64,000 bases of DNA from Hymenobacter sp. BT188 (lineage in GTDB: Bacteria > Bacteroidota > Bacteroidia > Cytophagales > Hymenobacteraceae). Every line of letters starts with the position of its first letter. Within the stretch, counting starts at the first letter, position 1. The stretch covers positions 620,001 through 684,000 of the forward strand of contig NZ_JACSCW010000003.1 in NCBI RefSeq assembly GCF_014333585.1, in the 5' to 3' direction. The notes under the pieces are model-generated. The model had not been told where the DNA came from, made no database searches, and was given only the letters and a program-made list of their open reading frames with translations. Position numbers and translations under genes: made by a program. Positions 34,064 through 43,062 of the stretch are shown here, piece after piece.

Positions 34064-35824
34064 ATGAGACAGTTTTTTAAATTCGTACTAGCCACGCTGG
34101 TCGGTCTGATGGCATTTGCCTTCGTCGGCTTTTTGCTGCTTGTGGGCGTTCTGGTGACGGCCGCCAGCTCCGAAGATGAGGTAGAAATTGCCCAGAATTC
34201 GGTGCTGGAGCTGAAGCTCGATCAGCCTATTTCGGAACGTGAGAACCCGGAGTCATTGGGCAGCCTGATGGGCGGCGGAAGCAGTGCCAGCAGTGGCCTG
34301 GATCAGATAAAAGGAGCCATACGGCGCGCCAAAGAAGACGACAACATCAAGGGTATTTTCCTGAATGTGGAACTGGTGCAAGCTGGTATGGCCACCTTGG
34401 AAGAGATTCGTAATGAGCTGATCGACTTTAAGAAGTCGGGCAAATTTGTGGTGGCCTACAATGATCTGGCTTCTGAGAAGAGCTACTACCTGGCCTCTGT
34501 CGCCAACCGGATTTACCTGAATCCGCAGGGCACACTGGAGTTCAATGGCTTAAGCTCGGAGACTTACTACTACAAAAATCTCTTCGAAAAGCTGGGTATC
34601 GAGCCGTATATCTTCCGGGTAGGTTCATTCAAGAGTGCCGTAGAGCCTTATTTCCGGGACAGCATGTCGGATTCGGCGCGGCTGCAAACCTCGTCGTTTC
34701 TGAATTCGATGAACGACTTTATGCTCAGCCACGTGGCGAAGTCGCGCAAAATTGCCCCCGCCCGTCTGCGCGTCATCTCCGACTCCATGCTGGTGCACAA
34801 CGCCGACGATGCTAAGCGTCTCGGCTTGGTTACCAACCTCGGCTACTACGATCAGGCCCTGAGCTTCATGAAAAAGAAAGTGGGCGTGGACGAGGACGAA
34901 AAGCTTGGCCTCGTTAGCCTTGGTACTTACCAACGTGGCGAAGACGAAACCAGCGGTAGCGGCTCCAAGCGTATTGCCGTCATCTATGCCGATGGCGACA
35001 TCGTGACTGGCAAGGGTGGCAACAATGATATCGGCAGCACTCGTTTTGCCGAAGCCATTCGCCAAGCCCGCCTCGACGACAAAGTGAAAGCCGTAGTGTT
35101 GCGCGTCAACTCCCCCGGCGGCTCGTCGCTGGCCTCCGATATTATTTATCGCGAAGTGGTGCTGACCAAAAAAGTGAAGCCGATTGTGTGCTCTATGTCT
35201 GATGTGGCTGCTTCGGGGGGCTATTTTATTGCCATGGCCTGCGACACCATCGTGGCTCATCCGAACACCATCACGGGTAGCATCGGCGTGTTTGGCGTGT
35301 TGCCCAATATTCAGCCCTTGCTGCGCGACAAGCTCGGTATCACCACCGACCGCGTAACTACCGGTAAGTTCTCCGATTTGCCGACTATTACGCGTCCGCT
35401 CACGGCTTTTGAACAGCAGCAGCTGCAAGCGGAAGTCAACCGCATCTATGCCGACTTCACGACTAAAGCCGCCAAGGGCCGTAACATGCCTGTAGAAAAG
35501 CTGCGCGGCTACGCCTCCGGTCGGGTGTGGTCGGGCTCAGAAGCTAAGGAGCGCGGCCTCGTGGACGTGCTTGGCTCCTTTGAAGATGCCCTGCGCATTG
35601 CCGCTCGTCGCGCCAACTTAGACGAGGGCGACTACCGCCTGCAAAGCTTGCCCCGCCAGAAAACGTTTGTCGAAAACATCTTCGAGAGCTTTGGCTTGGA
35701 AGCGCGGCAGCAACTGGTAAAGCAGGAGTTAGGCCCGCTTTACCCCATGTATGAGCAGTATCAGAAGCTTATCAAGCTAGAAGGCGTGCAGGCGCGCATG
35801 CCATTTGAAATGAACATTGAGTAA
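34064..35824 (+). CDS. sppA: Signal peptide peptidase SppA, 67K type
   Basis: The 586-residue membrane serine protease has an N-terminal anchor helix (about residues 8-35) and two tandem ClpP-like domains. The catalytic lysine is Lys190 in VGSFKSAVEP of the first domain, and the nucleophile is Ser384 in SDVAASGGYFIAM of the second, matching the Lys/Ser dyad of E. coli SppA. NSPGGSSLASDIIYREV (key: NSPGGS) and GSIGVFGVLPN are further family blocks. It degrades signal peptides left in the membrane. I chose the ATG at 34064 (MRQFFKFVLA); the earlier in-frame start at 34034 overlaps the -7 box. Confidence 0.95.
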   Translation: MRQFFKFVLATLVGLMAFAFVGFLLLVGVLVTAASSEDEVEIAQNSVLELKLDQPISERENPESLGSLMGGGSSASSGLDQIKGAIRRAKEDDNIKGIFLNVELVQAGMATLEEIRNELIDFKKSGKFVVAYNDLASEKSYYLASVANRIYLNPQGTLEFNGLSSETYYYKNLFEKLGIEPYIFRVGSFKSAVEPYFRDSMSDSARLQTSSFLNSMNDFMLSHVAKSRKIAPARLRVISDSMLVHNADDAKRLGLVTNLGYYDQALSFMKKKVGVDEDEKLGLVSLGTYQRGEDETSGSGSKRIAVIYADGDIVTGKGGNNDIGSTRFAEAIRQARLDDKVKAVVLRVNSPGGSSLASDIIYREVVLTKKVKPIVCSMSDVAASGGYFIAMACDTIVAHPNTITGSIGVFGVLPNIQPLLRDKLGITTDRVTTGKFSDLPTITRPLTAFEQQQLQAEVNRIYADFTTKAAKGRNMPVEKLRGYASGRVWSGSEAKERGLVDVLGSFEDALRIAARRANLDEGDYRLQSLPRQKTFVENIFESFGLEARQQLVKQELGPLYPMYEQYQKLIKLEGVQARMPFEMNIE

Positions 35825-35848
35825 GGTAACTCAACGTTTTTTTAAGAG

Positions 35849-35947
35849 AACGTCATGCCGAGCAGCGCGAAGCATCTCGCGTGTTTAGTGGGAGTACTAA
35901 CCTGATATCAGCACGCGAGATGCTTCGCTCCCGCTCGGCATGACGTT
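35849..35947. repeat. GCATCTCGC palindromic repeat, copy C
   Basis: A 99-base imperfect palindrome starting AACGTCATGCCGAG and ending CTCGGCATGACGTT, with arms containing CGAAGCATCTCGCG. It lies between sppA and the phosphorylase gene, 25 bases after the sppA stop, and may also stop transcription. Confidence 0.9.
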
Positions 35948-36009
35948 CACCGGATTAAGCCATCTTCTTTGCATTCGTTTTATTTTAATTCTCGTTCAAA
36001 AAGCCCCCT

Positions 36010-36828
36010 ATGCAGCAATTGCGCGAAGCCGCTGACCACATCCGCCGCCAACTCGGCGACTTCCAACCTGAATTCGGAATTATCCTCGGCACCGGCCTAG
36101 GAGCCCTGGTAAATGAGCTGGAAATTCAGCATGAGTTCTCTTATGACGACTTGCCCCACTTCTCGGCTTCGACCGTTGAAAGCCATTCGGGGAAGCTGCT
36201 GGGGGGTATTTTTGCTGGGCGGCGGGTGTTAGTGATGCAGGGCCGCTTTCATTACTACGAGGGCTACACCATGCAGCAGGTGGTGTTTCCGGTGCGCGTG
36301 ATGAAGCTGCTGGGCATTCAGAAGCTCTTCGTAAGCAATGCCGCCGGGGGGCTAAATCCCGACTTTGCGATGAGCGACCTTATGCTCATTGAAGACCACC
36401 TGAATCTGCTGCCCACCAATCCGCTCATCGGGCCGAATTTGGACGAGCTGGGGCCGCGCTTCCCCGATATGCTGGAGCCCTACGATCCGTCGCTGTTGGC
36501 CCAGGCCCAGCGCACGGCCCACGACCTAGGATTCACTAATTATGTACGCCGTGGAGTGTACGCTAGCTTGCCCGGCCCAATGCTCGAAACGCCCGCCGAG
36601 TACCGCTACCTGCGCACCATCGGGGCCGATGCCGTGGGCATGAGCACGGTACCGGAGGTCATTGCCGCGCGTCAAATGGAACTGCCTGTACTGGCTATTT
36701 CCGTCATCACCGATTTGTGCTCGCCCAGCAAGCTCAAGAAGGTTGACATTGCCGATATTCTGCGCGCCGCCGCCGCTGCCGAACCTCGCCTTACAGCCCT
36801 GATTCGGGCGGTGATAGAGCGTCAGTAG
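36010..36828 (+). CDS. Purine-nucleoside phosphorylase
   Basis: The 272-residue protein belongs to the PNP/MTAP trimeric family: [41 protein letters not shown] (key: FHYYEGY), [10 protein letters not shown], the purine-pocket EDHLNL region, [27 protein letters not shown] (key: [11 protein letters not shown]) and an Asn/Glu purine site near the C-terminus. It cleaves inosine and guanosine with phosphate to free base and ribose 1-phosphate. Here the usual SxVTNxA is TDLC, an alteration seen in some members. Single gene with a strong terminator. Confidence 0.92.
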   Translation: MQQLREAADHIRRQLGDFQPEFGIILGTGLGALVNELEIQHEFSYDDLPHFSASTVESHSGKLLGGIFAGRRVLVMQGRFHYYEGYTMQQVVFPVRVMKLLGIQKLFVSNAAGGLNPDFAMSDLMLIEDHLNLLPTNPLIGPNLDELGPRFPDMLEPYDPSLLAQAQRTAHDLGFTNYVRRGVYASLPGPMLETPAEYRYLRTIGADAVGMSTVPEVIAARQMELPVLAISVITDLCSPSKLKKVDIADILRAAAAAEPRLTALIRAVIERQ

Positions 36829-36847
36829 ATTTCGATTTAACATTTCG

Positions 36848-36883
36848 AAAAAAGCCCCCTAGATAATATCTGGGGGGCTTTTT
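36848..36883. terminator. Bidirectional terminator, motif pair with one variant arm
   Basis: GAAAAAAGCCCCCTAGAT pairs with ATCTGGGGGGCTTTTTC (one mismatch). It lies between the phosphorylase gene and the DUF4249 gene, which converge. Confidence 0.88.
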
Positions 36884-36912
36884 CGTATCATAAGGTTTGA
36901 ATTATGCCTGCT

Positions 36913-37764
36913 TTACGGAATTACCAAGGAGCGCCTTTCGTAACTCAGAATCGTGAATACGCCTATACCGCCCTGCACCGTGGACTGCACGGCGGCGGGC
37001 TGGCCGAAGGGGTTGCCGTTGGCATTGCGCGCATTCTGAGTCGATTGCAGAAAGCGGTAGTATGGCTCGTCGAAGTGATAAAGCGAGACAATCAGAGAGT
37101 CGCCGGGGTCGAAGATGTAACTGGTACCTAACGTCACTTCCTTGCCTTCGTTGAGGCGATCTTCAAGAGTGTAGTCTACCTCCGGTTCTTGGGAAATACT
37201 GTCGCGGTGAATCTGGAAGCGGTAGAAGTCAAGGGTTCCCAGGGGGTCGCGGAAACGAGCCAGTACAATCGCCTCCCGCAGCTGAGCCGGCCGGTCGTTG
37301 AAGTTAAACTCCACCGTATCGAGTGGCACGGGGGTGGGCATTTTAGCAGTACCCGTCACTACTCGGCCTTTCTTATCCTTTGCTTCCAGCGTAAATACAT
37401 CGCCGGGCTGAATTAGAAGCCGGTTTCTGCCGCGATGCGTGTACACTTTACCGGTCACAAAGTTGAAACCGGGGTCATAAAGGAGGGTTTCGCGCTGCCG
37501 ATTTGGGCCCGCAATTACCACCGTCACATCTTCCGGCACCACTGGTATGGGCGACGACAGGTAAGGCGCCGTTTCGCTCACAGTGAGCTGCGCGCGCTGG
37601 TTGGGCTCCAGGTAACACTCAATTACTAACTGAGCAGGCCCGTTAGGAATAACCACGTCGATGTCCTGCTGCAAGTTATCGCAGCTCGCAAGCCCCACTA
37701 GCAGCACCAGCGGCAATAAGCGCTGGGTGCTGAACGCCAGTATGTTTTTCAAATACAGTCCCAT
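36913..37764 (-). CDS. DUF4249 domain lipoprotein
   Basis: The 283-residue protein has a type II signal peptide with lipobox GLASC and then a conserved DUF4249 pattern: LVIECYLEPNQRAQLTVSETAPY (key: IECYLEPNQRAQLTVSET), a central beta-rich domain and a C-terminal QSTVQGGIGVFTILSYERRSL (key: GGIGVF). Family members follow TonB-dependent receptors in Bacteroidota, as this one does, and are thought to be surface or periplasmic partners of them. The ATG at 37764 is chosen; a GTG at 37776 is in frame. It follows the receptor gene by 21 bases in the same operon. Confidence 0.85.
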   Translation of the reverse strand: MGLYLKNILAFSTQRLLPLVLLVGLASCDNLQQDIDVVIPNGPAQLVIECYLEPNQRAQLTVSETAPYLSSPIPVVPEDVTVVIAGPNRQRETLLYDPGFNFVTGKVYTHRGRNRLLIQPGDVFTLEAKDKKGRVVTGTAKMPTPVPLDTVEFNFNDRPAQLREAIVLARFRDPLGTLDFYRFQIHRDSISQEPEVDYTLEDRLNEGKEVTLGTSYIFDPGDSLIVSLYHFDEPYYRFLQSTQNARNANGNPFGQPAAVQSTVQGGIGVFTILSYERRSLVIP

Positions 37765-37785
37765 AGATCGAAACACAGTCAGCGG

Positions 37786-40137
37786 TCAGAATTTGAAATT
37801 GTAGGTTACGGAAGGAATAATCGGAAACAGCGACACCTGCCGGGCGCGGTAGCCGGTTACCTGCTCCGTATCGGGGTCCTCTACCTGGTCGAAATACACG
37901 AAGTAAGGATTGCGCCGATTGTAGGAATTGTACACGCTAAACGTCAGGTCCGACTCATCGAACCAGCGGTTGGGCTTCATATTCCAAACCAAACCTAGAT
38001 CGAGGCGATGGTATGGGGCCAAACGGTAGGAGTTGCGGTCGGGGTAAATGGGCACGGCCACGGCTTCGGCACCATATACTTCCTGAAATACAAAGCGACC
38101 CTGTGGCAGGGTAGTGGGTGCCCCGGAGCTATACACGAAAGAGCCAGTCAGGTTCAAACGCTCGTTGAGCCGATGCAGCACCACCACCGTGAGGTTGTGG
38201 CGGCGGTCGTAGGTAGGGTAGAAGTCGTCGCCGTTGTTGATGCCTGTTGTACCGCGCTGGGGGGCAAATTTGCGCTGGCTCCAGGCCAGCGTATAGCCTA
38301 CCCAGCCCGTAGTGCGGCCCGTTTTCTTCTCCAGATACAATTCGTTACCGTAGCTCCAGCCTTTGCCAAACAGAAACTCTTCATCCAGGTCGGAGTTCAC
38401 GAATAGCTGGGCGCCATCCTTGAAGTCAATCTGATTTTGAGCCCACTTGTAGTATACCTCGTTGGTTAGCAGAAATTGTCCCCCACCGAGCAAAAAGCTC
38501 ACCCCAGTAGCCACCTGCTGGGAGCGTTGCGGCTTCACCGACTTCCGCGACGGATACCAGATATCGGTGGGCAGCGAAGCTCCCGAATTGGTGACCAGAT
38601 GCACGTACTGATACATAAGGGCGTAGCTGGCTTTCAACGACGTGTTGGGCGTGAGCGAGTAGCGCGCCGCCGCCCGCGGCTCTAAGCCCGCATAACCATC
38701 AGAGCCGCTTTGGAAACCGGTTAGACGCAGGCCGTATTCCAGTTGCAGCTTGTCGGTGGGCTTGAAGTTGTCGCTGGCGTAGAGAGCAGCTTCCTGACCA
38801 CGGTAACTTACGTCGGAGCCAATGTCGAGGCGGCCGTCTTCGCTGCCGGCTTGCAGGCGCCCCACGCCAAAGATGTGGTCGGTGGCGGTGGCGCCAAACT
38901 TGAGCGTGTGGCGCTCATTGGGCTGGTACTCAAAGTCCGTCCGTAGGGCGATATCGCGAATATCGGAGGCGAGATTGAAGCTGAACTGGTCGATTTTGTT
39001 GGTGACATCGTACTCATAGCGCGTAAATGACGCCGTGGTATTCACAAACAGCTTCGGCGAAAAGACGTGATTCCAGCGCAGGGCACCCACCGTATTGCCC
39101 CAGGTAAAATCGAAGTTGAAGCTGCTGGCACTGTTAAAGCCGAACACGTCGCGGCCATAGTAACCCGTCAGAAAAATCTGGTCTTTATCGCCGAGCTTAT
39201 AATTGGCTTTGGCGTTGTAATCGGCGAAATAGTAGTTAGGAATGGGATTGTACTCCGGATCGTCAATGTTCATTTTATTGATCTGGCGCGTAAATACATC
39301 GAAGTAGGTGCGCCGCCCCGACAGAATAAACGAGCCTTTATCCTTCACAATGGGGCCTTCCACCGTGAGGCGTGAGGATATGAGGCCAAGACCTCCGCTC
39401 ACCCCCAGCTTTTTGGTGTTGCCCTCGCGCAGCTTCACATCCACCACCGAAGATAATCGCCCCCCAAACTGCGCCGGAAAGCCGCCTTTGTATAGATCCA
39501 CGCTTTGCACGGCATCTGGATTGAACACCGAAAACAGTCCAAACAAGTGTGAGGGGTTGTACACTACAGCCTCATCGAGCAAATACAAATTTTGGTCGGA
39601 AGAGCCGCCGCGCACGAACAGGCCGCTGGTGCCCTCGCCGCCGTTCTGCACTCCCGGTTTGAGCTGTAATGTTTTCAGCAAATCGACTTCCCCAAACAAA
39701 GCCGGCAGCAGCTTGGCCTCGCGGGTAGTGAGGCGCTCCACGCTCATTTGGGTGGTTTGCAGCTTTTGCTCCAAGGTACCTGAGCCTTCTACTATTACCT
39801 CTCCCAACTCATTGGCTATCTGAGGCAAAACGAAAGAAATGCGCTGCGTACGATTCACGTTTATCTCCCGCGCCACCGTTTCATACCCAATAAAGGAGAT
39901 AACCACTTCGTGGCGTCCCACGGGTAGGGGCAGGGAGTAGAATCCCTTCTCATCAGCCGTTACGCCAGTATTCAGCGCTGGTACGGCCACGGAGGCACCC
40001 GGCAATACGCCCTGATCGGTGGCGTCGCGCACGTAGCCGCTCAGCGTAACGGTGGCCTGGGCCAGCGCTAATTGAGGCAACGTGCACAGAATCAGTAAGA
40101 AAAGAATTGACTGGATAAAGGGTACTACTACACGCAT
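37786..40137 (-). CDS. TonB-dependent receptor with carboxypeptidase-like N-terminal domain
   Basis: The 783-residue protein has a signal peptide (ending ALAQ), a CarboxypepD_reg-like domain (about 28-115: LSGYVRDATDQGVLPGASV, key GVLPGASV), a plug domain (about 120-240: LPALFGEVDLLKTLQLKPGVQNGGEGTSGLFVRGGSSDQNL; key: VRGGSSDQNL) and a 22-strand barrel to the C-terminus ending in FKF. It would import an unknown ligand across the outer membrane with TonB. The DUF4249 lipoprotein gene is directly downstream. The ligand is not a SusC/D-type glycan by context, as no SusD is present. Confidence 0.93.
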   Translation of the reverse strand: MRVVVPFIQSILFLLILCTLPQLALAQATVTLSGYVRDATDQGVLPGASVAVPALNTGVTADEKGFYSLPLPVGRHEVVISFIGYETVAREINVNRTQRISFVLPQIANELGEVIVEGSGTLEQKLQTTQMSVERLTTREAKLLPALFGEVDLLKTLQLKPGVQNGGEGTSGLFVRGGSSDQNLYLLDEAVVYNPSHLFGLFSVFNPDAVQSVDLYKGGFPAQFGGRLSSVVDVKLREGNTKKLGVSGGLGLISSRLTVEGPIVKDKGSFILSGRRTYFDVFTRQINKMNIDDPEYNPIPNYYFADYNAKANYKLGDKDQIFLTGYYGRDVFGFNSASSFNFDFTWGNTVGALRWNHVFSPKLFVNTTASFTRYEYDVTNKIDQFSFNLASDIRDIALRTDFEYQPNERHTLKFGATATDHIFGVGRLQAGSEDGRLDIGSDVSYRGQEAALYASDNFKPTDKLQLEYGLRLTGFQSGSDGYAGLEPRAAARYSLTPNTSLKASYALMYQYVHLVTNSGASLPTDIWYPSRKSVKPQRSQQVATGVSFLLGGGQFLLTNEVYYKWAQNQIDFKDGAQLFVNSDLDEEFLFGKGWSYGNELYLEKKTGRTTGWVGYTLAWSQRKFAPQRGTTGINNGDDFYPTYDRRHNLTVVVLHRLNERLNLTGSFVYSSGAPTTLPQGRFVFQEVYGAEAVAVPIYPDRNSYRLAPYHRLDLGLVWNMKPNRWFDESDLTFSVYNSYNRRNPYFVYFDQVEDPDTEQVTGYRARQVSLFPIIPSVTYNFKF

Positions 40138-40358
40138 AGCTTGACAACGAACAGGATCATAAATGTACTATGCGGGCTGGAAGGCATTTAGAGACAAAAA
40201 CAAGATAACAATTGCAAAAGACAAGTAGCTGGCTCTGCGCAGGCTTACAAACGGAACTCCTCTGTCTGAAAGTGATAGCCACAAAACAAGCTAGCCCACT
40301 TTACAGCGGGATAACAGCCGGGAAGAAAAAAAGGCGGCTGGGGGGCAAATTTGCTGTG

Positions 40359-40667
40359 CTACTGAATCACAGACCCGATAGCCTGGCTGAGCTGCTGGGC
40401 CGGCACCACCCCCGACTGCCGCCACACGGGCTGGCCTTTGTGGAAGAGAATAAGCGTGGGAATGCCTTGCACACGGAACTGCTGTGCTGCCGCCGGGTTT
40501 TTATCTACGTCCACTTTAATCACTTTTACCTTTCCCTGGTGCTGGTTGGCTACTTGCTCCAGAATGGGCGCCATCGTTTTGCAGGGGCCGCACCAGTCGG
40601 CATAAAAATCGACCAGCACCGGCATTCCGGGGCTGCTGATGAGTTCGGCGAAAGACTTTTTAGGCAT
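40359..40667 (-). CDS. trxA: Thioredoxin
   Basis: The 102-residue protein is a classical thioredoxin: DFYADWCGPCKTMAPI with Cys26 and Cys29, the partner-binding VDVDKNP, cis-Pro in GIPTLILFHKG, and no signal peptide. It is a cytosolic disulfide reductase fed by thioredoxin reductase. I use the ATG at 40667; the open frame runs on to 40724. It is a single gene on the minus strand with a GGGGGGC motif just past its stop (40340-40346) and another upstream at 40728. Confidence 0.93.
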   Translation of the reverse strand: MPKKSFAELISSPGMPVLVDFYADWCGPCKTMAPILEQVANQHQGKVKVIKVDVDKNPAAAQQFRVQGIPTLILFHKGQPVWRQSGVVPAQQLSQAIGSVIQ

Positions 40668-40795
40668 GATCTGAGGTATAAACGACGCTGAAACTATTAA
40701 AATAGGTAACCGCCAGGCGAACAAAAAGCCCCCCAGCCCGACCTATTACTACGCAATTGCCGCCAAAAAGGGACGCGTTGCTACCACAGACGCAC

Positions 40796-40826
40796 AAAAA
40801 AAAGCCCGGCGCTGCAACGCCGGGCT
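40796..40826 (-). terminator. Terminator after the hypothetical exported-protein gene
   Basis: On the minus strand, AGCCCGGCG pairs with CGCCGGGCT around a six-base loop and is followed by eight T. It stops transcription from the gene at 40865 before the trxA promoter region. Confidence 0.85.
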
Positions 40827-40864
40827 AGTACTAAGTGAGGAAAGGAGAAAACAAAAAAAGCGAA

Positions 40865-41314
40865 TTATTTGCGGTTATCCACTACCGTCACATCGTTGGC
40901 TACCGCAGGAAGCTCAAAACGCCCCCCAACAACCCGCTTTCCAGCTACCCGACACTCCCAAGCATACTTACCTGGTACGGCACGGGCGGCCTCACCTTTC
41001 TCCGTTTTAAAGTAATCGGGCTCCGAAGGCTCCGATGGGAACAGCACATCTATACCATTCTTACCCTTCTCCACTTCCTTGGTCAGCAAATACTCTCTGC
41101 CCGATGTTTGATCTACTACAATAAACGTAGCGGAGTAAGTACCCAACTGACCAAATTTATCCATTACACCTAATTTGATGTACGCATCGGTCGAAACCAA
41201 CCAGGTTTGCGCGTGGGCCTTCGTCGGCGTTAGCACGATCAAAGCCAGGAAAAAACCAGCGACCCGCAGTAAAAGTGCAAAGCGCCGAGGTAAGCGAAGA
41301 GTAAGAGTTTGCAT
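40865..41314 (-). CDS. Exported hypothetical protein
   Basis: The 149-residue protein has a signal peptide with basic N-region (MQTLTLRLPRRF) and a cleavage site near AHAQ (residue 36). The mature part is a small beta-rich domain (IKLGVMDKFGQLGTYSATFIVVDQTSGREYLL; key: QLGTYSATFIVVDQTSGREY) with no family I recognise, and contains the FPSEPSEPDYFKTEKGEAARAVPGKYAWECRV block (key: PGKYAWECRV). It is likely periplasmic or secreted. The GCCCCCC motif lies within the gene. The 281 bases upstream (41315-41595) are AT-rich and hold only short direct repeats of AGTGGTAAAA near 41316. Confidence 0.7.
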   Translation of the reverse strand: MQTLTLRLPRRFALLLRVAGFFLALIVLTPTKAHAQTWLVSTDAYIKLGVMDKFGQLGTYSATFIVVDQTSGREYLLTKEVEKGKNGIDVLFPSEPSEPDYFKTEKGEAARAVPGKYAWECRVAGKRVVGGRFELPAVANDVTVVDNRK

Positions 41315-41595
41315 AGGGAAAGTGGTAAAAGTGGTAAAAAAGACGAAGTTTATTTTTAGGACTATTTTTATTAATTCTTGAACTTAATTTGTTAGGCAAT
41401 CGGTTAATTATAGCCAAAAAAATCGAAAAATGAGTATCAGGTCAAATCTGAGAACTCGTTTTACTGTTGAGATGCTGCAACAATTTTTAGAATTTATTCG
41501 AGTATAAGCATTTAGGATGAAACTTGTTTATTACAATACGCTTCTACTGAATCTCTCTGCTATCATCGGGCCAACTTCTTACATAATTACATTTT

Positions 41596-41916
41596 ATGTC
41601 CCGCCGACGCTTCAAAAATGTTTCTGCAAATTCTGTGGCAAGTCCTGAGTCTCAGTGTGAGTTATGTGAGCGGCATGTGCGTTTTGTATCGCGCCACCAT
41701 CTCATTCCACGTGAAGAAGGCGGTCGGCATGGGCCTACAGTGGCTCTCTGTCAACCTTGCCATAGTACCGTACACCTGCTGCTCACCAACCGGGAGTTGG
41801 CTAAAAAATATTTTTCAGTTGAGGCCTTGCGGGAAGCGGAGGAACTTCAAAAATACTTGCACTGGGTGCGTCGTAGTCGTATAGAGCATATCTCCAACCG
41901 TCGCAGGCGTCGCTAA
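41596..41916 (+). CDS. Small HNH endonuclease
   Basis: The 106-residue protein is a stand-alone HNH nuclease: a Cys pair CELCER, catalytic HHLIPREEGGRHGP (key: HHLIPREEGG) and a second Cys pair CQPCHSTVHLLLT. That is the HNH metal fold, with a basic C-terminal tail (RRSRIEHISNRRRRR). Related small HNH proteins are found in restriction and repair contexts or as stand-alone genes, so the target DNA is unknown. The ATG at 41596 immediately follows a TACATTTT box that may be the promoter. It is followed by the unknown gene at 41992 and then by sbcC on the other strand. Confidence 0.8.
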   Translation: MSRRRFKNVSANSVASPESQCELCERHVRFVSRHHLIPREEGGRHGPTVALCQPCHSTVHLLLTNRELAKKYFSVEALREAEELQKYLHWVRRSRIEHISNRRRRR

Positions 41917-41991
41917 CATCCCCGCATCGTTTGATGAGAGAGTTTGTTCTTGCTCTTTTATTTCCCTTTCTCCACTCAACAGGTTCTGCTT

Positions 41992-43056
41992 TTGGCGCAT
42001 TATTTCGTTCCCTTCGCGGAGGCTAAGCAACAGCCCACCATTTTAGTCGATAGTACGGGCCTGCAGGCGGCGCTGGTATTAGCCCACTGGCGCGGAGCCG
42101 CTACGCCCGTCGCCCTCCGCGACGATACCAGCTCTGGCTCGGTACTCAGAGCTTTGCGCGCCCTCCACACGCCAGGGATGGAAGCTCAGGCCGTGAGTGC
42201 CAACCATTTTGATGTGGATGGTTTCGTAGGCGTGTGGAGTTTGCTCAATCCCGCGTTGGCCTTGCGTCATGAGCCACTGCTGCGTCTGGTAGCCACACTC
42301 GGCGACTTCCGCGAACTGGACTGGGCTGATCCGCTGGCCGATGATGCGTTGAAGCTGGTGTGCTGGCTCAATGCCAAGGAAAAGGACTTGTTTTATCCGC
42401 CCTTCGGCGCGCCAGCTCTGCGACGCAGCGAAGCCGAAGCTTCGGCCGAGAAATTCGCCTGGTTTCTGCCTGCCTTCGGCGAAATTTTAAAAAACCCGGA
42501 GCTGGGGCGCGCCGCCTGGGAACCTGAATACGCGCGGGTACGCAGGGCCATTGAGGTGATGCAAAGCCCTGCTACGCGCCTTGTTCGTTATCCGGAGCTG
42601 GGTTTGGTGGTCGTGCACACGCCCGAACCGCTGCCGTATTACGCCTTGTTTGGCCCCACAAGTGGCTTAGACATCGTGCTGAGCTGCTACAATGGTCAGC
42701 GCTACGAGCTAGAGTATAAATATACCACTTGGATTGACTTAGAATCGCGTCCCACGCTGCCGCGCCTCCCGCTAAACGACTTAGCCTCCCGCCTGAGTAG
42801 CCTGGAAAAGCCCCCCAGCACTTGGGTTTTCGATGCTATCACCGATACGGGCCCCTTACTGCGTCTGGGGGGTAAAAAACTCAGCAAAGCCCAGCGTTAC
42901 GCCGACCCCGACCAGCGACCTATCGAACAATCTTCCATTCCAGCCGAGGTGTTGGAAAAGGAGGTGGTGACGTTTTTTCGCAAAGGCTACGCAGGCATTA
43001 CGCCCCGCCGTTATTGGACCTGGGCTGAAATGAAGGCCGTTGGGGGTTTAGTTTAA
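41992..43056 (+). CDS. Uncharacterised protein, possibly DUF6687
   Basis: I do not recognise this 354-residue protein firmly. It begins (TTG start) with AHYFVPFAEAKQQPTILVDSTGLQAALVLAHW, and has ANHFDVDGFVGVWSLLNPALA (key: NHFDVDG) near residue 85. That NHFDxDG element loosely resembles the first motif of DHH-type phosphoesterases. I think it matches a Bacteroidota family annotated DUF6687, with moderate doubt. The C-terminal half (ELEYKYTTWIDLESRPTLPRLPL; key: YTTWIDLESR) is well ordered. No signal peptide or membrane helix is obvious after this start. The open frame extends to 41944. It converges on sbcC with six bases between and contains two GCCCCCC/GGGGGGT motifs. Confidence 0.55.
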   Translation: MAHYFVPFAEAKQQPTILVDSTGLQAALVLAHWRGAATPVALRDDTSSGSVLRALRALHTPGMEAQAVSANHFDVDGFVGVWSLLNPALALRHEPLLRLVATLGDFRELDWADPLADDALKLVCWLNAKEKDLFYPPFGAPALRRSEAEASAEKFAWFLPAFGEILKNPELGRAAWEPEYARVRRAIEVMQSPATRLVRYPELGLVVVHTPEPLPYYALFGPTSGLDIVLSCYNGQRYELEYKYTTWIDLESRPTLPRLPLNDLASRLSSLEKPPSTWVFDAITDTGPLLRLGGKKLSKAQRYADPDQRPIEQSSIPAEVLEKEVVTFFRKGYAGITPRRYWTWAEMKAVGGLV

Positions 43057-43062
43057 ATAGTT

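Noticed and set aside
34625..35428. 267-residue open frame on the - strand
   Set aside because: It is antisense to sppA, His- and Gly-rich, without promoter or family features.
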